From Aliikangiella sp965214955 (lineage in GTDB: Bacteria; Pseudomonadota; Gammaproteobacteria; Enterobacterales; Kangiellaceae): a stretch of 64,000 nt of DNA. The translations under genes and the position numbers were made by a program. This document shows positions 1 through 8,103 of the stretch, piece after piece (positions within the stretch are counted from its first letter, which is position 1; the number at the start of each line of letters is the position of its first letter). The stretch covers positions 1 to 64,000 of the forward strand of contig CBDCCU010000015.1 in assembly GCA_965214955.1 (NCBI GenBank), read 5' to 3'. The notes under the pieces were generated by a model. That model had not been told where the DNA came from and did no database searches. It saw only the letters and a program-made list of their open reading frames with translations.

Positions 1-1
1 A

Positions 2-1534
2 TTTAAAGTGATCCGAGAATCGGTTAAAAAAGCACGTGGCAATCGCAAGGAAATTATCGGTAGTATTGCCAATAATATTCAAAGTCGGCTCGACACCGAA
101 GATATAGACGCTGAGGTAAAAGGTCGCGAAAAATCCCCCTTTAGTATTTACTTAAAAATGCTCGAAAAAGTGGGGGAAAATGTTCGCGTGTTTAACGAAG
201 TGATGGACGTTTACGGCTTTAGGGTAATTACTGATACCGAAGATAACTGCTATCGTGTTTTGGGGCAACTGCATAATTTATATCGCCCTGTGCCTGGCCG
301 ATTTAAAGATTATATTGCCATTCCTAAAGCCAATGGTTATCAATCACTGCATACTACATTAAAAGGGCCGCATGGGCTGCATATTGAAGTGCAAGTACGT
401 ACTACGGTAATGGATCAAATGGCTGATAATGGTGTTGCTGCACACTGGCTATATAAAAGTGGTAGTAATATTAATCAGGCCGAAATTAGAGCGCGCGAAT
501 GGATGCGTAATTTAATGGAGTTACAAAAAAATAGTGGCGACTCATTAGAATTTATCGAAAATGTTAAGGTCGATCTCTTCCCAAGCGAAGTTTATTTATT
601 TACTCCTAACGGCAGCATTATCGAACTGCCAAAAGGCGCAACTCCCGTTGATTTTGCTTATGCAATCCATACCGATGTGGGCAACACTTGTATTGCTTGT
701 AAGGTTGATGGAAAAATATCGGCGCTTTCTACCGTTTTAGTGAGCGGACAAACCATAGAAATTATTACTGCACCAGGTGCAAAACCTAATCCTGGTTGGT
801 TAAGTTATGTGGTAACCAGTAAAGCGCGCACTAATATTCGCCACTTTATTAAAAATATGCGTCGTGATGATGCGATTCAGTTAGGTAAGCGTCTACTTGA
901 AAAAGCAATGGAAGGTGTAAAGCTAGAAGATATTGACGATGCAACGATTAAGCGCGTAGAAAAAGAAACCAAGCATCATTCTTTTGATGATATTTTAGCC
1001 GAAATTGGTTTTGGGCAAATAGCTAGTATTATTATTGCTCACAGGCTCGACCCTGATCATGAAACGGCGGCAAAGCAGCGCCAATCGCATAATCCGCCAT
1101 TAGCCATTAAAGGCACCGAAGGCATGATGATTGAGTATGCCAAGTGCTGTCACCCTATTCCTGGTGATGAAATTGTTGGCACTATCAGCAACAATGGCGG
1201 ATTTATACTGCACCGCCAAGATTGTAACAACGTGGCTAACCATCAAGATCAACTCGATAAATATGTGCCTGTGCAATGGGAAAAAGATATTGTTGGCTCC
1301 TTCCGTGTTGAACTAAGAATTGATGTAATGAACCAGCATGGTGTGCTGGCTAAAGTGACTAGCCTAATTGCTGATGAAGGGGTAAATATTGTGAACATAG
1401 AGATTGATCCTAAAGATGGCACTACCAATTTACTCAGCTTTTTAATCGACGTTAAAGATCGACTACATCTTGCAAATATTATTCGCAAAATTCGCCTTTA
1501 TGATTTTGTTATTAAGGTTTCACGCCATCGTTAA
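2..1534 (+). CDS. spoT: Bifunctional (p)ppGpp synthetase/hydrolase SpoT, 3' part
   Basis: This is the C-terminal ~510 residues of a Rel/SpoT enzyme that makes and degrades the stringent-response alarmone (p)ppGpp in the cytoplasm. The reading frame is open to the left edge, so the HD hydrolase domain lies outside the window. Visible in order are the synthetase domain with RFKDYIAIPKANGYQSLHT (the RxKD form found in SpoT/Rel, not the ExDD form of RelA), a TGS domain (VYLFTPNGSIIELPKGATPVD), the conserved YAKCCHPIPGDEIVG segment, and a C-terminal ACT domain (MNQHGVLAKVTSLIADEGVN). The stop at 1534 is followed by ridA and trmH, an order common in gammaproteobacteria. Family assignment is very secure. 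Confidence 0.97.
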   Translation, partial: FKVIRESVKKARGNRKEIIGSIANNIQSRLDTEDIDAEVKGREKSPFSIYLKMLEKVGENVRVFNEVMDVYGFRVITDTEDNCYRVLGQLHNLYRPVPGRFKDYIAIPKANGYQSLHTTLKGPHGLHIEVQVRTTVMDQMADNGVAAHWLYKSGSNINQAEIRAREWMRNLMELQKNSGDSLEFIENVKVDLFPSEVYLFTPNGSIIELPKGATPVDFAYAIHTDVGNTCIACKVDGKISALSTVLVSGQTIEIITAPGAKPNPGWLSYVVTSKARTNIRHFIKNMRRDDAIQLGKRLLEKAMEGVKLEDIDDATIKRVEKETKHHSFDDILAEIGFGQIASIIIAHRLDPDHETAAKQRQSHNPPLAIKGTEGMMIEYAKCCHPIPGDEIVGTISNNGGFILHRQDCNNVANHQDQLDKYVPVQWEKDIVGSFRVELRIDVMNQHGVLAKVTSLIADEGVNIVNIEIDPKDGTTNLLSFLIDVKDRLHLANIIRKIRLYDFVIKVSRHR

Positions 1535-1551
1535 ATTTAGGTGTGAACATT

Positions 1552-1581
1552 TGTTATTAAATAGGATGTTATTAAATAGGA
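1552..1581 (+). repeat. 15-bp tandem duplication in front of ridA
   Basis: The 15-mer tgttattaaatagga occurs twice head to tail (1552-1566 and 1567-1581). Each copy ends in an AGGA that can act as a ribosome binding site. The first copy is followed at 1566 by an in-frame ATG, and the second by the ATG at 1587 chosen for ridA. This is seen directly; it looks like a slippage duplication. Confidence 0.85.
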
Positions 1582-1586
1582 ACATT

Positions 1587-1970
1587 ATGACTCGTCAAAT
1601 TATTAATACAGAAAATGCACCTGCGGCAATTGGCACTTATTCTCAAGCGGTAAAAACAGGCTCTACGGTTTATTTGTCGGGGCAGATCCCGCTAGATCCT
1701 AAAACCATGGAATTTGTTAGTGAAGATGTGCGCGAGCAAATTCACCAAGTATTTAAAAACTTATCAGCAGTTGCCAAAGCGGCTAACGGAAGTTTAAATA
1801 ATATTGTAAAGCTCAACATCTTTTTAACCGACTTAAGTTGCTTTCCTATTGTTAATGAAGTGATGGCTGAATATTTTGAACAACCTTATCCTGCCAGAGC
1901 AGCAATTGGAGTAAAAGAATTACCCAAAGGCGCACAAGTAGAAATGGATGGCGTGATTGAGCTTGACTAG
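1587..1970 (+). CDS. ridA: RidA family enamine/imine deaminase
   Basis: A 127-residue RidA (YjgF/YER057c/UK114) protein. RidA hydrolyses reactive 2-aminoacrylate and related enamines released by PLP enzymes. The start at 1587 gives MTRQIINTENAPAAIGTYSQA, the usual family N-terminus, and sits behind AGGA. An upstream in-frame ATG at 1566 would add seven residues. The C-terminal PARAAIGVKELPKGAQVEMDG segment holds the conserved arginine of the active site. It lies between spoT and trmH on the same strand and is probably co-transcribed with them. A second RidA-like gene at 52.7-53.1 kb belongs to the kynurenine operon. Confidence 0.95.
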   Translation: MTRQIINTENAPAAIGTYSQAVKTGSTVYLSGQIPLDPKTMEFVSEDVREQIHQVFKNLSAVAKAANGSLNNIVKLNIFLTDLSCFPIVNEVMAEYFEQPYPARAAIGVKELPKGAQVEMDGVIELD

Positions 1971-1997
1971 TTTTTAGCTGATAACCAAAATAAAAAA

Positions 1998-2678
1998 ATG
2001 TCTGCCAGAAATCAAAAAATAATTTCTCTACTGCAAAAGCGTCAAACTGATTTTACCGTGTTTATGGATGAAGTTCATAAGCCGCATAACCTAGCTGCAA
2101 TTGTAAGAACTTGCGATGCAGTAGGTATTGGAGAAGTGCACGCGGTTTACCCCGAAGGAATGCTGCGAGAATGTCATCATACGGCACAAGGAAGTAATCG
2201 CTGGGTAGAAACGCATACCCATAATAATTTAGACGAAGGAATTGCCCAATTAAAGCAAGAAGGTAAAAAGGTTTTAGCTGCGCATTTTTCTCAAAGAGCC
2301 ATTGATTTTAGACATTTTGATTATACTCAGCCTACTGCCATTTTAGTTGGCTCTGAAAAATATGGTGTTAGCGAAAAAGCCGCCGAGCTTGCCGATGAAC
2401 ATATTCTTGTTCCAATGTTAGGGATGGTTCAGTCACTTAATGTATCGGTTGCAACCGCAATTATTTTGTATGAAGCGCAAAGACAAAGAGCGGAAGCGGG
2501 GTTATATGATAATCAGCAAATTGACGATAAACTTTTTGAGAAATTAAGATTTGAATGGTTGCACCCAAAGGTAATGGCATTTTGTCATAAACACCAAATT
2601 CGTTATCCATTAATTGATGATAATGGTGATATTAAGGATGAAGAATGGCAAGCGCTTCGGCATCAAGTATCCAGCTAG
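1998..2678 (+). CDS. trmH: tRNA (guanosine(18)-2'-O)-methyltransferase TrmH
   Basis: A 226-residue SPOUT-class methyltransferase that 2'-O-methylates G18 in the D-loop of tRNAs using S-adenosylmethionine. The length matches the E. coli enzyme (about 229 residues). Visible motifs are HKPHNLAAIVRTCDAVGIGE (motif 1, catalytic arginine), ILVGSEKYGVS (motif 2) and MVQSLNVSVATAIILYE (motif 3, knot and SAM site). The gene follows ridA after 27 bases, and its last 34 bases overlap the next gene. trmH is also next to spoT in E. coli, so the context agrees. Confidence 0.95.
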   Translation: MSARNQKIISLLQKRQTDFTVFMDEVHKPHNLAAIVRTCDAVGIGEVHAVYPEGMLRECHHTAQGSNRWVETHTHNNLDEGIAQLKQEGKKVLAAHFSQRAIDFRHFDYTQPTAILVGSEKYGVSEKAAELADEHILVPMLGMVQSLNVSVATAIILYEAQRQRAEAGLYDNQQIDDKLFEKLRFEWLHPKVMAFCHKHQIRYPLIDDNGDIKDEEWQALRHQVSS

Positions 2679-3523
2679 AAAAATTTTTAGCAACTAACGA
2701 ACCCATTTTAGATGTTCGTAAATTAAGTCATTTTCAGCAAGCGCATATTAACGGTAGTGCTCACATTGAATCTAATGAGCTACAAGAAAGACAATACGAG
2801 CTTTCTAAGCCTCAGCAACCTATTCGATTGGTTTGTTGTAAAAGTACCAAACAAGCGGCAATCAATTTTTTAGCGCAAAAAAATTATCAAATTAACCAGT
2901 TATTGGAGTGGAACGATAACACTATACCACTCTTAAAAAAGATGGCGCTTTTAGCCAGTGGTAATGCATCACATTACTTATGGAAGCCAACCGATGCCCT
3001 TCCTTATTTTTTATCTTTGCTTAATGCTAAAAATATCGTATTTAATAATAGTCAACCAAAAGTGCTAGATGTTGCCTGCGGGACAGGTAGAGATTTAGTT
3101 TATTTAGGCTTAAATGGTTGGAGCATTTATGGTGTTGATTATTTATCGGCGGCATTAGAAAAATACCAAAAACTCGCACAACGTTTGCAACTGGAAGCGC
3201 ACAGTTTTCAAATTGACCTAGAGAAAAACATTCATGAGTTTGATGCAATAGAGGATAAGTTTGAGCTAGTTCAGGTGTTCAGATATTTGCATCGTCCTTT
3301 ATTAGAAAGGCTTCAAGCTAAAATAGCCGTGGGTGGATTTTTAATTTACCAAACTTTTTATCAAGGAGTTGAAAGTTTTGGAAAACCTAAAAAAGCGCGT
3401 TTTATTCTAAAAGCAGGTGAACTAGCTCATGCTTTTTCAGACTTTGACATTTGGGAAGATAGTGTTATAAATCTAGACGATGGAAGACCCACTAATTTAT
3501 TTATTGCCAGAAAAACCAAGTAG
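2645..3523 (+). CDS. Rhodanese-like domain fused to class I SAM methyltransferase
   Basis: A 292-residue two-domain protein. Residues ~1-95 look like a rhodanese domain (PILDVRKLSHFQQAHINGSAHI). The expected six-residue active loop reads CKSTKQ from Cys65, so a catalytic cysteine is present although the loop is not the usual CRxGxR. Residues ~120-290 are a class I methyltransferase: VLDVACGTGRD (motif I) and a GVDYL acidic strand end (motif II). The ATG at 2645 lies inside trmH, a 34-base overlap that suggests translational coupling. The substrate is unknown; proteins of this layout are annotated only by domain. A sulfur- or metal-related methyl transfer is a guess. Confidence 0.8.
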   Translation: MASASASSIQLEKFLATNEPILDVRKLSHFQQAHINGSAHIESNELQERQYELSKPQQPIRLVCCKSTKQAAINFLAQKNYQINQLLEWNDNTIPLLKKMALLASGNASHYLWKPTDALPYFLSLLNAKNIVFNNSQPKVLDVACGTGRDLVYLGLNGWSIYGVDYLSAALEKYQKLAQRLQLEAHSFQIDLEKNIHEFDAIEDKFELVQVFRYLHRPLLERLQAKIAVGGFLIYQTFYQGVESFGKPKKARFILKAGELAHAFSDFDIWEDSVINLDDGRPTNLFIARKTK

Positions 3524-3580
3524 GTAAGTTGGTTTAAGCTTACCCAAGTTAAGAAGTAGTCATTAAAACAGGGAAATAAA

Positions 3581-4135
3581 ATGAGAAAAGTTGCCTTTTG
3601 GTCTCCTAAAGGTGGAGTAGGCAAAACAACCTTAGCACTCAATTTTGCAGCCGCAGCTTATTATGCGGGTAAAAAAGTTTTAGTGTGCGATTTAGATCCT
3701 CAGCAGTCGGCTGTTGATGTTGCCAACGAAAAAAAGCTTCCTTTTTCTGTTGTAAGTGGAAACCCACAAGTGATCCCCAACACCGATTACATCATTTATG
3801 ATCATGCACCTAATATTAAGCAGCCACCACTCGTTGAAACGATTATTATGCCGATGCGAGCGAGCATCTTAGATCTTAAAGCGGTTAACCGAAGTTATCG
3901 ACTGGTTAGAGACAAACGAGTGATTAAGTGTGTTAACGCCGTTGATCTGCGTCGTCATAATGAGCGCATCATGGCAATGAAATTATTTTCAGAAGGCGCG
4001 CATTTAGTTAAAGATCGTTCAATCTATATAAGAAGCCTTGCAATGGGAGAAACTGTTTTTCAACAATCGGTTTATGGTTCGCGTGATGCTCAAAATGAAA
4101 TTAATCGTTTATTAGAAAAAATAGAAAATGGTTAA
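3581..4135 (+). CDS. ParA/MinD-like P-loop ATPase, orphan
   Basis: A 184-residue small ParA-type ATPase. The deviant Walker A motif is complete (WSPKGGVGKTTLALNFA, residues ~8-24), followed by VLVCDLDPQQSA (Walker A'). It is shorter than plasmid or chromosomal ParA (about 250-400 residues) and lacks a DNA-binding N-terminus. No parB-like gene or parS-like repeats lie next to it. Such stand-alone short ParAs position varied cargo (chemoreceptor arrays, carboxysomes, conjugation or pilus machinery) in other bacteria; the cargo here cannot be told. It is followed by a terminator at 4154-4182. Confidence 0.8.
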   Translation: MRKVAFWSPKGGVGKTTLALNFAAAAYYAGKKVLVCDLDPQQSAVDVANEKKLPFSVVSGNPQVIPNTDYIIYDHAPNIKQPPLVETIIMPMRASILDLKAVNRSYRLVRDKRVIKCVNAVDLRRHNERIMAMKLFSEGAHLVKDRSIYIRSLAMGETVFQQSVYGSRDAQNEINRLLEKIENG

Positions 4136-4153
4136 CTAAATATCAAGTCATTA

Positions 4154-4182
4154 AAAAAGGAGCCTAAAGGCTCCTTTTTAAT
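4154..4182. terminator. Bidirectional rho-independent terminator
   Basis: AAAAGGAGCC-TAAA-GGCTCCTTTTT forms a perfect GC-rich stem with an A tract on one side and a T tract on the other. It can therefore end transcription of the ParA-like gene (plus) and of the H1-like gene (minus, stop at 4203). Confidence 0.9.
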
Positions 4183-4202
4183 TTAAAACTAAAAGTTTTA
4201 AA

Positions 4203-4868
4203 TTATTTTTTTGCCGCAGGCTTTTTCTTACGCTTAACTGCTTTTTTAGGCTTTTGTGCAGCAGCAACCAATTTGGCTTCTAACTTGTCCATTGCTTTAG
4301 TTTGCTTAGCTTGCAAGCGAGCAACTGCGGCCGCATCTTTTTTAGCTTGAGCAGCAAGTTTACCTTCAACGGCTTTAACTTGTTTTGCTAAATCAGCTGC
4401 CGCTTTTGCAGAAGCTTTGGCTTCTTTAATGGCAAGCTTTTGAGCTTTTACTTTATCAGCCGCTTTTGCTTTAGCAACGTTAGCTTTTTGAACGGCATTT
4501 TTGGCTGCTTTTTTAGCGGCAGGAGTTTTCTTTGATTTTACTGCTTCTTTTTTAGCACTAAGAGTTTTAGTTGCAGCGGCTACTTTGCTAGAAAGTGTTT
4601 TTAGCGAGCCTTCTGCTTTTTTAACGGCTGCTGCTGCTTTATCAGCTGCTTTTCCAGTTGCTACTACTGCTTTAGCTAAAACAGCACCAGACTTAACTGC
4701 AGATACTTTTTTAGGTGCAGCTTTTTTTGCCGCAACTTTCTTAGGAGCCGCTTTTTTTACTGCGACTTTCTTTTTAGGAGCTGCTTTTTTAACAGCAACT
4801 TTTTTAGGTGCAGCTTTTTTTACTGCTGCCTTTTTAACACCTTTCTTTTTTACAGCGCCTTTGGCCAT
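4203..4868 (-). CDS. Histone H1-like lysine/alanine-rich DNA-binding protein
   Basis: A 221-residue, extremely basic, low-complexity protein. Residues ~10-55 hold imperfect repeats of KKAAPKKVA type. The middle (~60-200) is Ala/Lys-rich with heptad-like spacing and may form long helices. The tail ends in KKAVKRKKKPAAKK. This is the composition of bacterial H1-like proteins (Hc2, AlgP and the PhaF C-terminus), which bind DNA without sequence preference and influence nucleoid packing or transcription. The start is fixed by GGAGA a few bases before ATG. There is no enzymatic motif. The repeat-rich DNA makes its length likely to vary between strains. Function by composition only. Confidence 0.8.
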   Translation of the reverse strand: MAKGAVKKKGVKKAAVKKAAPKKVAVKKAAPKKKVAVKKAAPKKVAAKKAAPKKVSAVKSGAVLAKAVVATGKAADKAAAAVKKAEGSLKTLSSKVAAATKTLSAKKEAVKSKKTPAAKKAAKNAVQKANVAKAKAADKVKAQKLAIKEAKASAKAAADLAKQVKAVEGKLAAQAKKDAAAVARLQAKQTKAMDKLEAKLVAAAQKPKKAVKRKKKPAAKK

Positions 4869-4916
4869 TGATCTTCTCCACTTGTTTTTTGAATATAAAG
4901 ACTAACCACTTGGAAG

Positions 4917-4943
4917 TTTATAATTAAGTTTTATTAATTTCAA
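4917..4943 (-). promoter_or_regulatory. Possible promoter of the H1-like gene
   Basis: On the minus strand TTGAAA (4938-4943) and TATAAA (4917-4922) are 15 bases apart, about 50 bases before the start codon. The spacer is shorter than ideal and the area is very AT-rich, so this is only a candidate. Confidence 0.35.
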
Positions 4944-4976
4944 AAAAAAATGCAAAAAAAATTAGAAAAAACCTAA

Positions 4977-5003
4977 AATAATTCAATATTTTATTGAATT
5001 ATT
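4977..5003 (-). terminator. AT-rich hairpin terminator behind the DUF3530 gene
   Basis: A perfect 12-bp stem (aataattcaata / tattgaattatt) with a 3-base loop. On the minus strand it is followed by TTAGG and a run of Ts, as expected for a terminator of the gene ending at 5093. Confidence 0.6.
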
Positions 5004-5092
5004 CCGTTTTAAAAGATAGTAAGTGTTTTTTTGACACTTTTTGTCACTATAAAAAATAATATTTAATCTTATAGTGGTTTTCTATATTGCAT

Positions 5093-6028
5093 CTAATTTT
5101 GCTTTTTATGCACCCAGCCAGTAATTAATTTAGCAACATAATCATTTTCTATAGCAAGCTGATTGCGATAAATAAACCCTTGATTAATTCGTATATTATT
5201 TGTGAGCCACTTTTTTTGTCTAAACGCACGGACAAAAGGATCTTTAATATTATCTTTATTACTAAATAAAAATACGGCATGTTTTTGTTGTGAAAATTTT
5301 GACTCTAGTTCATTAACTGAAAAATAAGGTAATTGAGGGTCGAGCAAAACAAAGTGCGATGCCTTGTTTAATTGCTGTGATGCACCAAGTAGCCAATATA
5401 CACTTTTTTGATTAGCAATAATTATTGTGGGTAATGTGCTATTGGAAAACAATTGCATTGTACTGACAAGCGTTTCATTAAACCAATTTTGATATTGTTC
5501 GATAGATTTAAAATAATTATTTTGGTTGGCTGAGTTATCATCTTTTATATTTTCTTGGCTGTTATTATCAACATTATCGCTAGATGGTTTTTCTTGTTGA
5601 GTATTATCTTGGTTTTCTATGTTTTTTTCCAAATTCATAACAAAATCAAAATGAGGAAACGCAGGAGTATAAACTTGCCAACCTAAGTTTGATAACTGCA
5701 TTGCTAAAGGGTGTGCTAGTCGATAACTAGCGGGTGATTCATTTTGCGCGGGAAGAAAAATGGCCCTGCCTCTTTCAATTCGACCTTTATTCCAAAAATT
5801 TAAAACAGGTATATCCATTTCAGAAACTTTTATTGTGTGTACCTGATCGGCAATATCACTGTTTAATAATGGTGCTAACTGATATGCCCATTTAGGCGAT
5901 ATTTTTTCTGCTGATTGGGTTGTTACTGGATCGATTGTTTTTGGATTTGTTGTCTCTGGCGCGTCTTGAGAAAATGCGCTGTTAGAGTTAAGAAAAAAAA
6001 ATAATAAAAAGAGTTTTGAAGTTCGCAT
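5093..6028 (-). CDS. DUF3530-like alpha/beta-hydrolase-type exported protein
   Basis: A 311-residue protein with an N-terminal signal peptide (MRTSKLFLLFFFLNSNSAFS, cleavage near AFS-QD). The segments GRAIFLPAQNESPASY, HPLAMQLSNLGWQVYTPAFPH, then TIIIANQKSVYWLLG and HFVLLDPQLPYF resemble the strand-turn pattern of DUF3530 proteins, which have an alpha/beta-hydrolase-like fold. The nucleophile-elbow position reads IANQKSVYW, so a classical GxSxG serine is not visible and hydrolase activity is doubtful. Residues ~130-170 are an Asn/Gln/Asp-rich linker insert. It follows the thioesterase gene on the same strand after about 35 bases. Family call is moderately sure. Confidence 0.6.
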   Translation of the reverse strand: MRTSKLFLLFFFLNSNSAFSQDAPETTNPKTIDPVTTQSAEKISPKWAYQLAPLLNSDIADQVHTIKVSEMDIPVLNFWNKGRIERGRAIFLPAQNESPASYRLAHPLAMQLSNLGWQVYTPAFPHFDFVMNLEKNIENQDNTQQEKPSSDNVDNNSQENIKDDNSANQNNYFKSIEQYQNWFNETLVSTMQLFSNSTLPTIIIANQKSVYWLLGASQQLNKASHFVLLDPQLPYFSVNELESKFSQQKHAVFLFSNKDNIKDPFVRAFRQKKWLTNNIRINQGFIYRNQLAIENDYVAKLITGWVHKKQN

Positions 6029-6063
6029 AATAATTAATTCGCTAGCTCGGTCTTAGTTTGAGT

Positions 6064-6528
6064 CTAGCATTTAAATACAAATATTACTTCCATAGATGCA
6101 CAGAGATGTAACTGATGTTTTAAATCAATTTTTTGGGTAAATGCGCAAGACTGATTTTGTGATAATCGAGATTCTAGTTTTTTGTATTGGCTATTTTGCC
6201 TGTCAATATGCGCGAAACACTCAAAATCACCAGCAACAGGTGCAAAGTATTTAATATTTGCTTCGGCGGCAACCAGATCGGCACTAAACTGATAATGATC
6301 ATACCAGCACTTTAACAATGTCCATCCTGTTGCCATACACGCAGCATAAATGCTTCCTGCAAAAGCGGTTTTATGTACATTAATATTAGGTTGTAATTGA
6401 ACATTGGTTTGAATATTAAATGGTGAAAGCTGAGTAATATGCCAACCCATATATTTTGCAATTGGAATTTCTTGGGTTACTAAAGACTGATATTTTTGTT
6501 TGTTGTTTAAGTGAGGTTGATTATTCAA
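6064..6528 (-). CDS. YiiD-C-terminal-type hotdog thioesterase
   Basis: A 154-residue single-domain protein resembling the putative thioesterase domain found at the C-terminus of YiiD. The key stretch is INVHKTAFAGSIYAACMATGW (long central helix of the hotdog fold), preceded by PIAKYMGWHI and followed by VAAEANIKYFAPV. Such proteins are expected to hydrolyse acyl-CoA or acyl-carrier thioesters; the substrate is unknown. The start codon is TTG at 6528, supported by AAGGAGA seven bases upstream. The gene is probably the first of a two-gene minus-strand unit with the DUF3530 gene. Confidence 0.75.
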   Translation of the reverse strand: MNNQPHLNNKQKYQSLVTQEIPIAKYMGWHITQLSPFNIQTNVQLQPNINVHKTAFAGSIYAACMATGWTLLKCWYDHYQFSADLVAAEANIKYFAPVAGDFECFAHIDRQNSQYKKLESRLSQNQSCAFTQKIDLKHQLHLCASMEVIFVFKC

Positions 6529-6631
6529 ATTAATTCTCCTTATTTAACCCTTATTATTTCAGCATTGCGTTTTACTGTATAGACCGAGTAAAGACAAAGA
6601 AACTTTGATCAAGTTAAAACCAGGTATTTTG

Positions 6632-7294
6632 ATGGAAAACGCTATTTTAATGAATAACTTTAGTTGGATTGGGTTAAACAAGTGTGTTGATGCAAATATA
6701 GCGGTTGCAAATAATCAAAATATGCAGTTCACTAGCACCATGGAAAATACTCAAAACGATGAACAGCTAATGTTGCAATATGCCAAAGGCGAAGTTAAAG
6801 CCTTTGAGCAGTTGTTTGCCAAACACAAAGGTAGTGTTTATCGCTTTTGTTTAAGGCAACTGAAAAATGAAGCAAAAGCCGAGGAGTGTTTTCAAGATAT
6901 TTGGGTGAAACTTATTAACAGCCGAAGTCATTACCAGCCAAAAGCAAAATTTACCACTTACCTTTTTCGCATTGCACAAAATAATATTATCGACTGTATT
7001 CGTAAAGATAAAAAATATCAAAATAATTTATCTCTTGAAGAAGACGCTCACATTGAAATAAGCGATCCTCAAGCAACCTTAGAGGTATCAATTGATAGCA
7101 CCAGTAAAACGCAGCAGTTAAGGCAAGCCATTGAAAACTTACCAATAGAGCAAAAAACAGCCATGTTATTAAAGGTAGATGCTGGTATGTCGCTTGAAGA
7201 TATTGCTGAGGTGATTGGTTGCAAGCGCGAAACGGTAAAAAGCCGCTTAAGATATGCAATGAATAAGCTTAAAGCGCAACTTGGAGAAGATTGA
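6632..7294 (+). CDS. ECF (sigma-70 family, group IV) sigma factor
   Basis: An RNA polymerase sigma factor. Region 2 is visible as AFEQLFAKHKGSVYRFCLRQL through AEECFQDIWVKLINS and YLFRIAQNNIIDCIRK. Region 4 with its HTH is LPIEQKTAMLLKVDAGMSLEDI then IAEVIGCKRETVKSRLRYAMNKL. The frame is open from a TTG at 6605. I prefer the ATG at 6632, which has AGG seven bases upstream; ATGs at 6722 and 6740 are possible and would give the more usual ECF length of about 185-190 residues. The stop overlaps the next gene by one base (TGATG), the classical sigma/anti-sigma coupling. Lying directly upstream of the cytochrome oxidase cluster, it may be a respiratory or stress regulator, but that is inference. 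Confidence 0.92.
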   Translation: MENAILMNNFSWIGLNKCVDANIAVANNQNMQFTSTMENTQNDEQLMLQYAKGEVKAFEQLFAKHKGSVYRFCLRQLKNEAKAEECFQDIWVKLINSRSHYQPKAKFTTYLFRIAQNNIIDCIRKDKKYQNNLSLEEDAHIEISDPQATLEVSIDSTSKTQQLRQAIENLPIEQKTAMLLKVDAGMSLEDIAEVIGCKRETVKSRLRYAMNKLKAQLGED

Positions 7295-7986
7295 TGAGCC
7301 AGCACACTGATGATCAAGTTGTCGATTTTTTTGACCAATTAAAAACTAAGCATTCACAAGCATTTAGTGAGCAAGTACCAGAGCCTATTGAAAAGCAAAT
7401 TATTGCTCTTGCGCATAGAGAAATGGACAGTCCATTAAATGCTAATCAATTAAATGCTAAAACCGCAGAGAAGAAGTTTAACCGATATTGGTGGAAGCGA
7501 TTGCAACTGCCGCTTTATATGGCGGCAACGATATGTTTTTGTGTTATTTCGTTACCACTATTTTTCTCTAACGAAGATTTAGGCTTTGAGCAGAACCATT
7601 TAAAAGTTCCGCCGGGTACACAAGTAAAAGAATTACAGCCAAGCCTAAATGTGTCTACTCAAGAAAATCATAAGCGCTCAGCAAATGATAAGCCTAGTAA
7701 CACATTGCCCAGTAATACATCATCCAGTAATACCTTGACTGATACGGCTACTGAAAGCCAAAGCGCTTTAAGTCAACAATCTTTAAAGCAACATTCTTTA
7801 AACAAGCAACCCTTAAGCCCGGCGAGCCAATCATTTAAAAAAGTGCAACCATTAGCGCCAGATATTTGGATAGATAAAATTCGTAAAATGCAGCAAAAAG
7901 GCGATAAAGTGCAGGTAAATAAAGAAATTGCCAACTTTAACAAGATTTACCCTAATTATCCTGTTGAGTGGGATTTCAGCTCATAA
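7294..7986 (+). CDS. Putative membrane-anchored anti-sigma factor
   Basis: A 230-residue protein coupled to the ECF sigma gene by a one-base overlap, with GGAGA as ribosome binding site. Residues 1-70 are cytoplasmic and charged, residues ~72-91 form one membrane helix (LPLYMAATICFCVISLPLFF), and ~100-180 are a Ser/Asn/Gln-rich low-complexity periplasmic linker with short SNT repeats. A small conserved-looking tail follows (DIWIDKIRKMQQKGDKVQVNKEI). No zinc HxxxCxxC motif is present, so it is not a ZAS-type anti-sigma. The C-terminal tail resembles the end of other gammaproteobacterial ECF-partner proteins. The role is inferred from position and topology. Confidence 0.65.
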   Translation: MSQHTDDQVVDFFDQLKTKHSQAFSEQVPEPIEKQIIALAHREMDSPLNANQLNAKTAEKKFNRYWWKRLQLPLYMAATICFCVISLPLFFSNEDLGFEQNHLKVPPGTQVKELQPSLNVSTQENHKRSANDKPSNTLPSNTSSSNTLTDTATESQSALSQQSLKQHSLNKQPLSPASQSFKKVQPLAPDIWIDKIRKMQQKGDKVQVNKEIANFNKIYPNYPVEWDFSS

Positions 7987-8075
7987 TCGTGGCATTTACC
8001 CTCAAAACAAGACCAAATATTGCGCTAGATCAAGTGTGCGACCTTTTGTCGCTTTACAGCTAACTCGATTTTTGC

Positions 8076-8103
8076 TTGCTAATCGTTTCAGCTTCCTTAT
8101 AAT
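8076..8103 (+). promoter_or_regulatory. Candidate sigma-70 promoter for the cox cluster
   Basis: TTGCTA (8076-8081) and a consensus TATAAT (8098-8103) are separated by 16 bases. Transcription would start near 8110, leaving a leader of about 150 bases before coxB. The ~270-base gap 7987-8259 otherwise holds only an imperfect palindrome near 8149-8176 (cttaagaataataattattttaag region, one bulge). Confidence 0.5.

Noticed and set aside
4501..4905. 134-residue open frame opposite the H1-like gene
   Set aside because: It is the complement of the Lys/Ala repeats (giving Phe/Ala-rich protein), without ribosome binding site.
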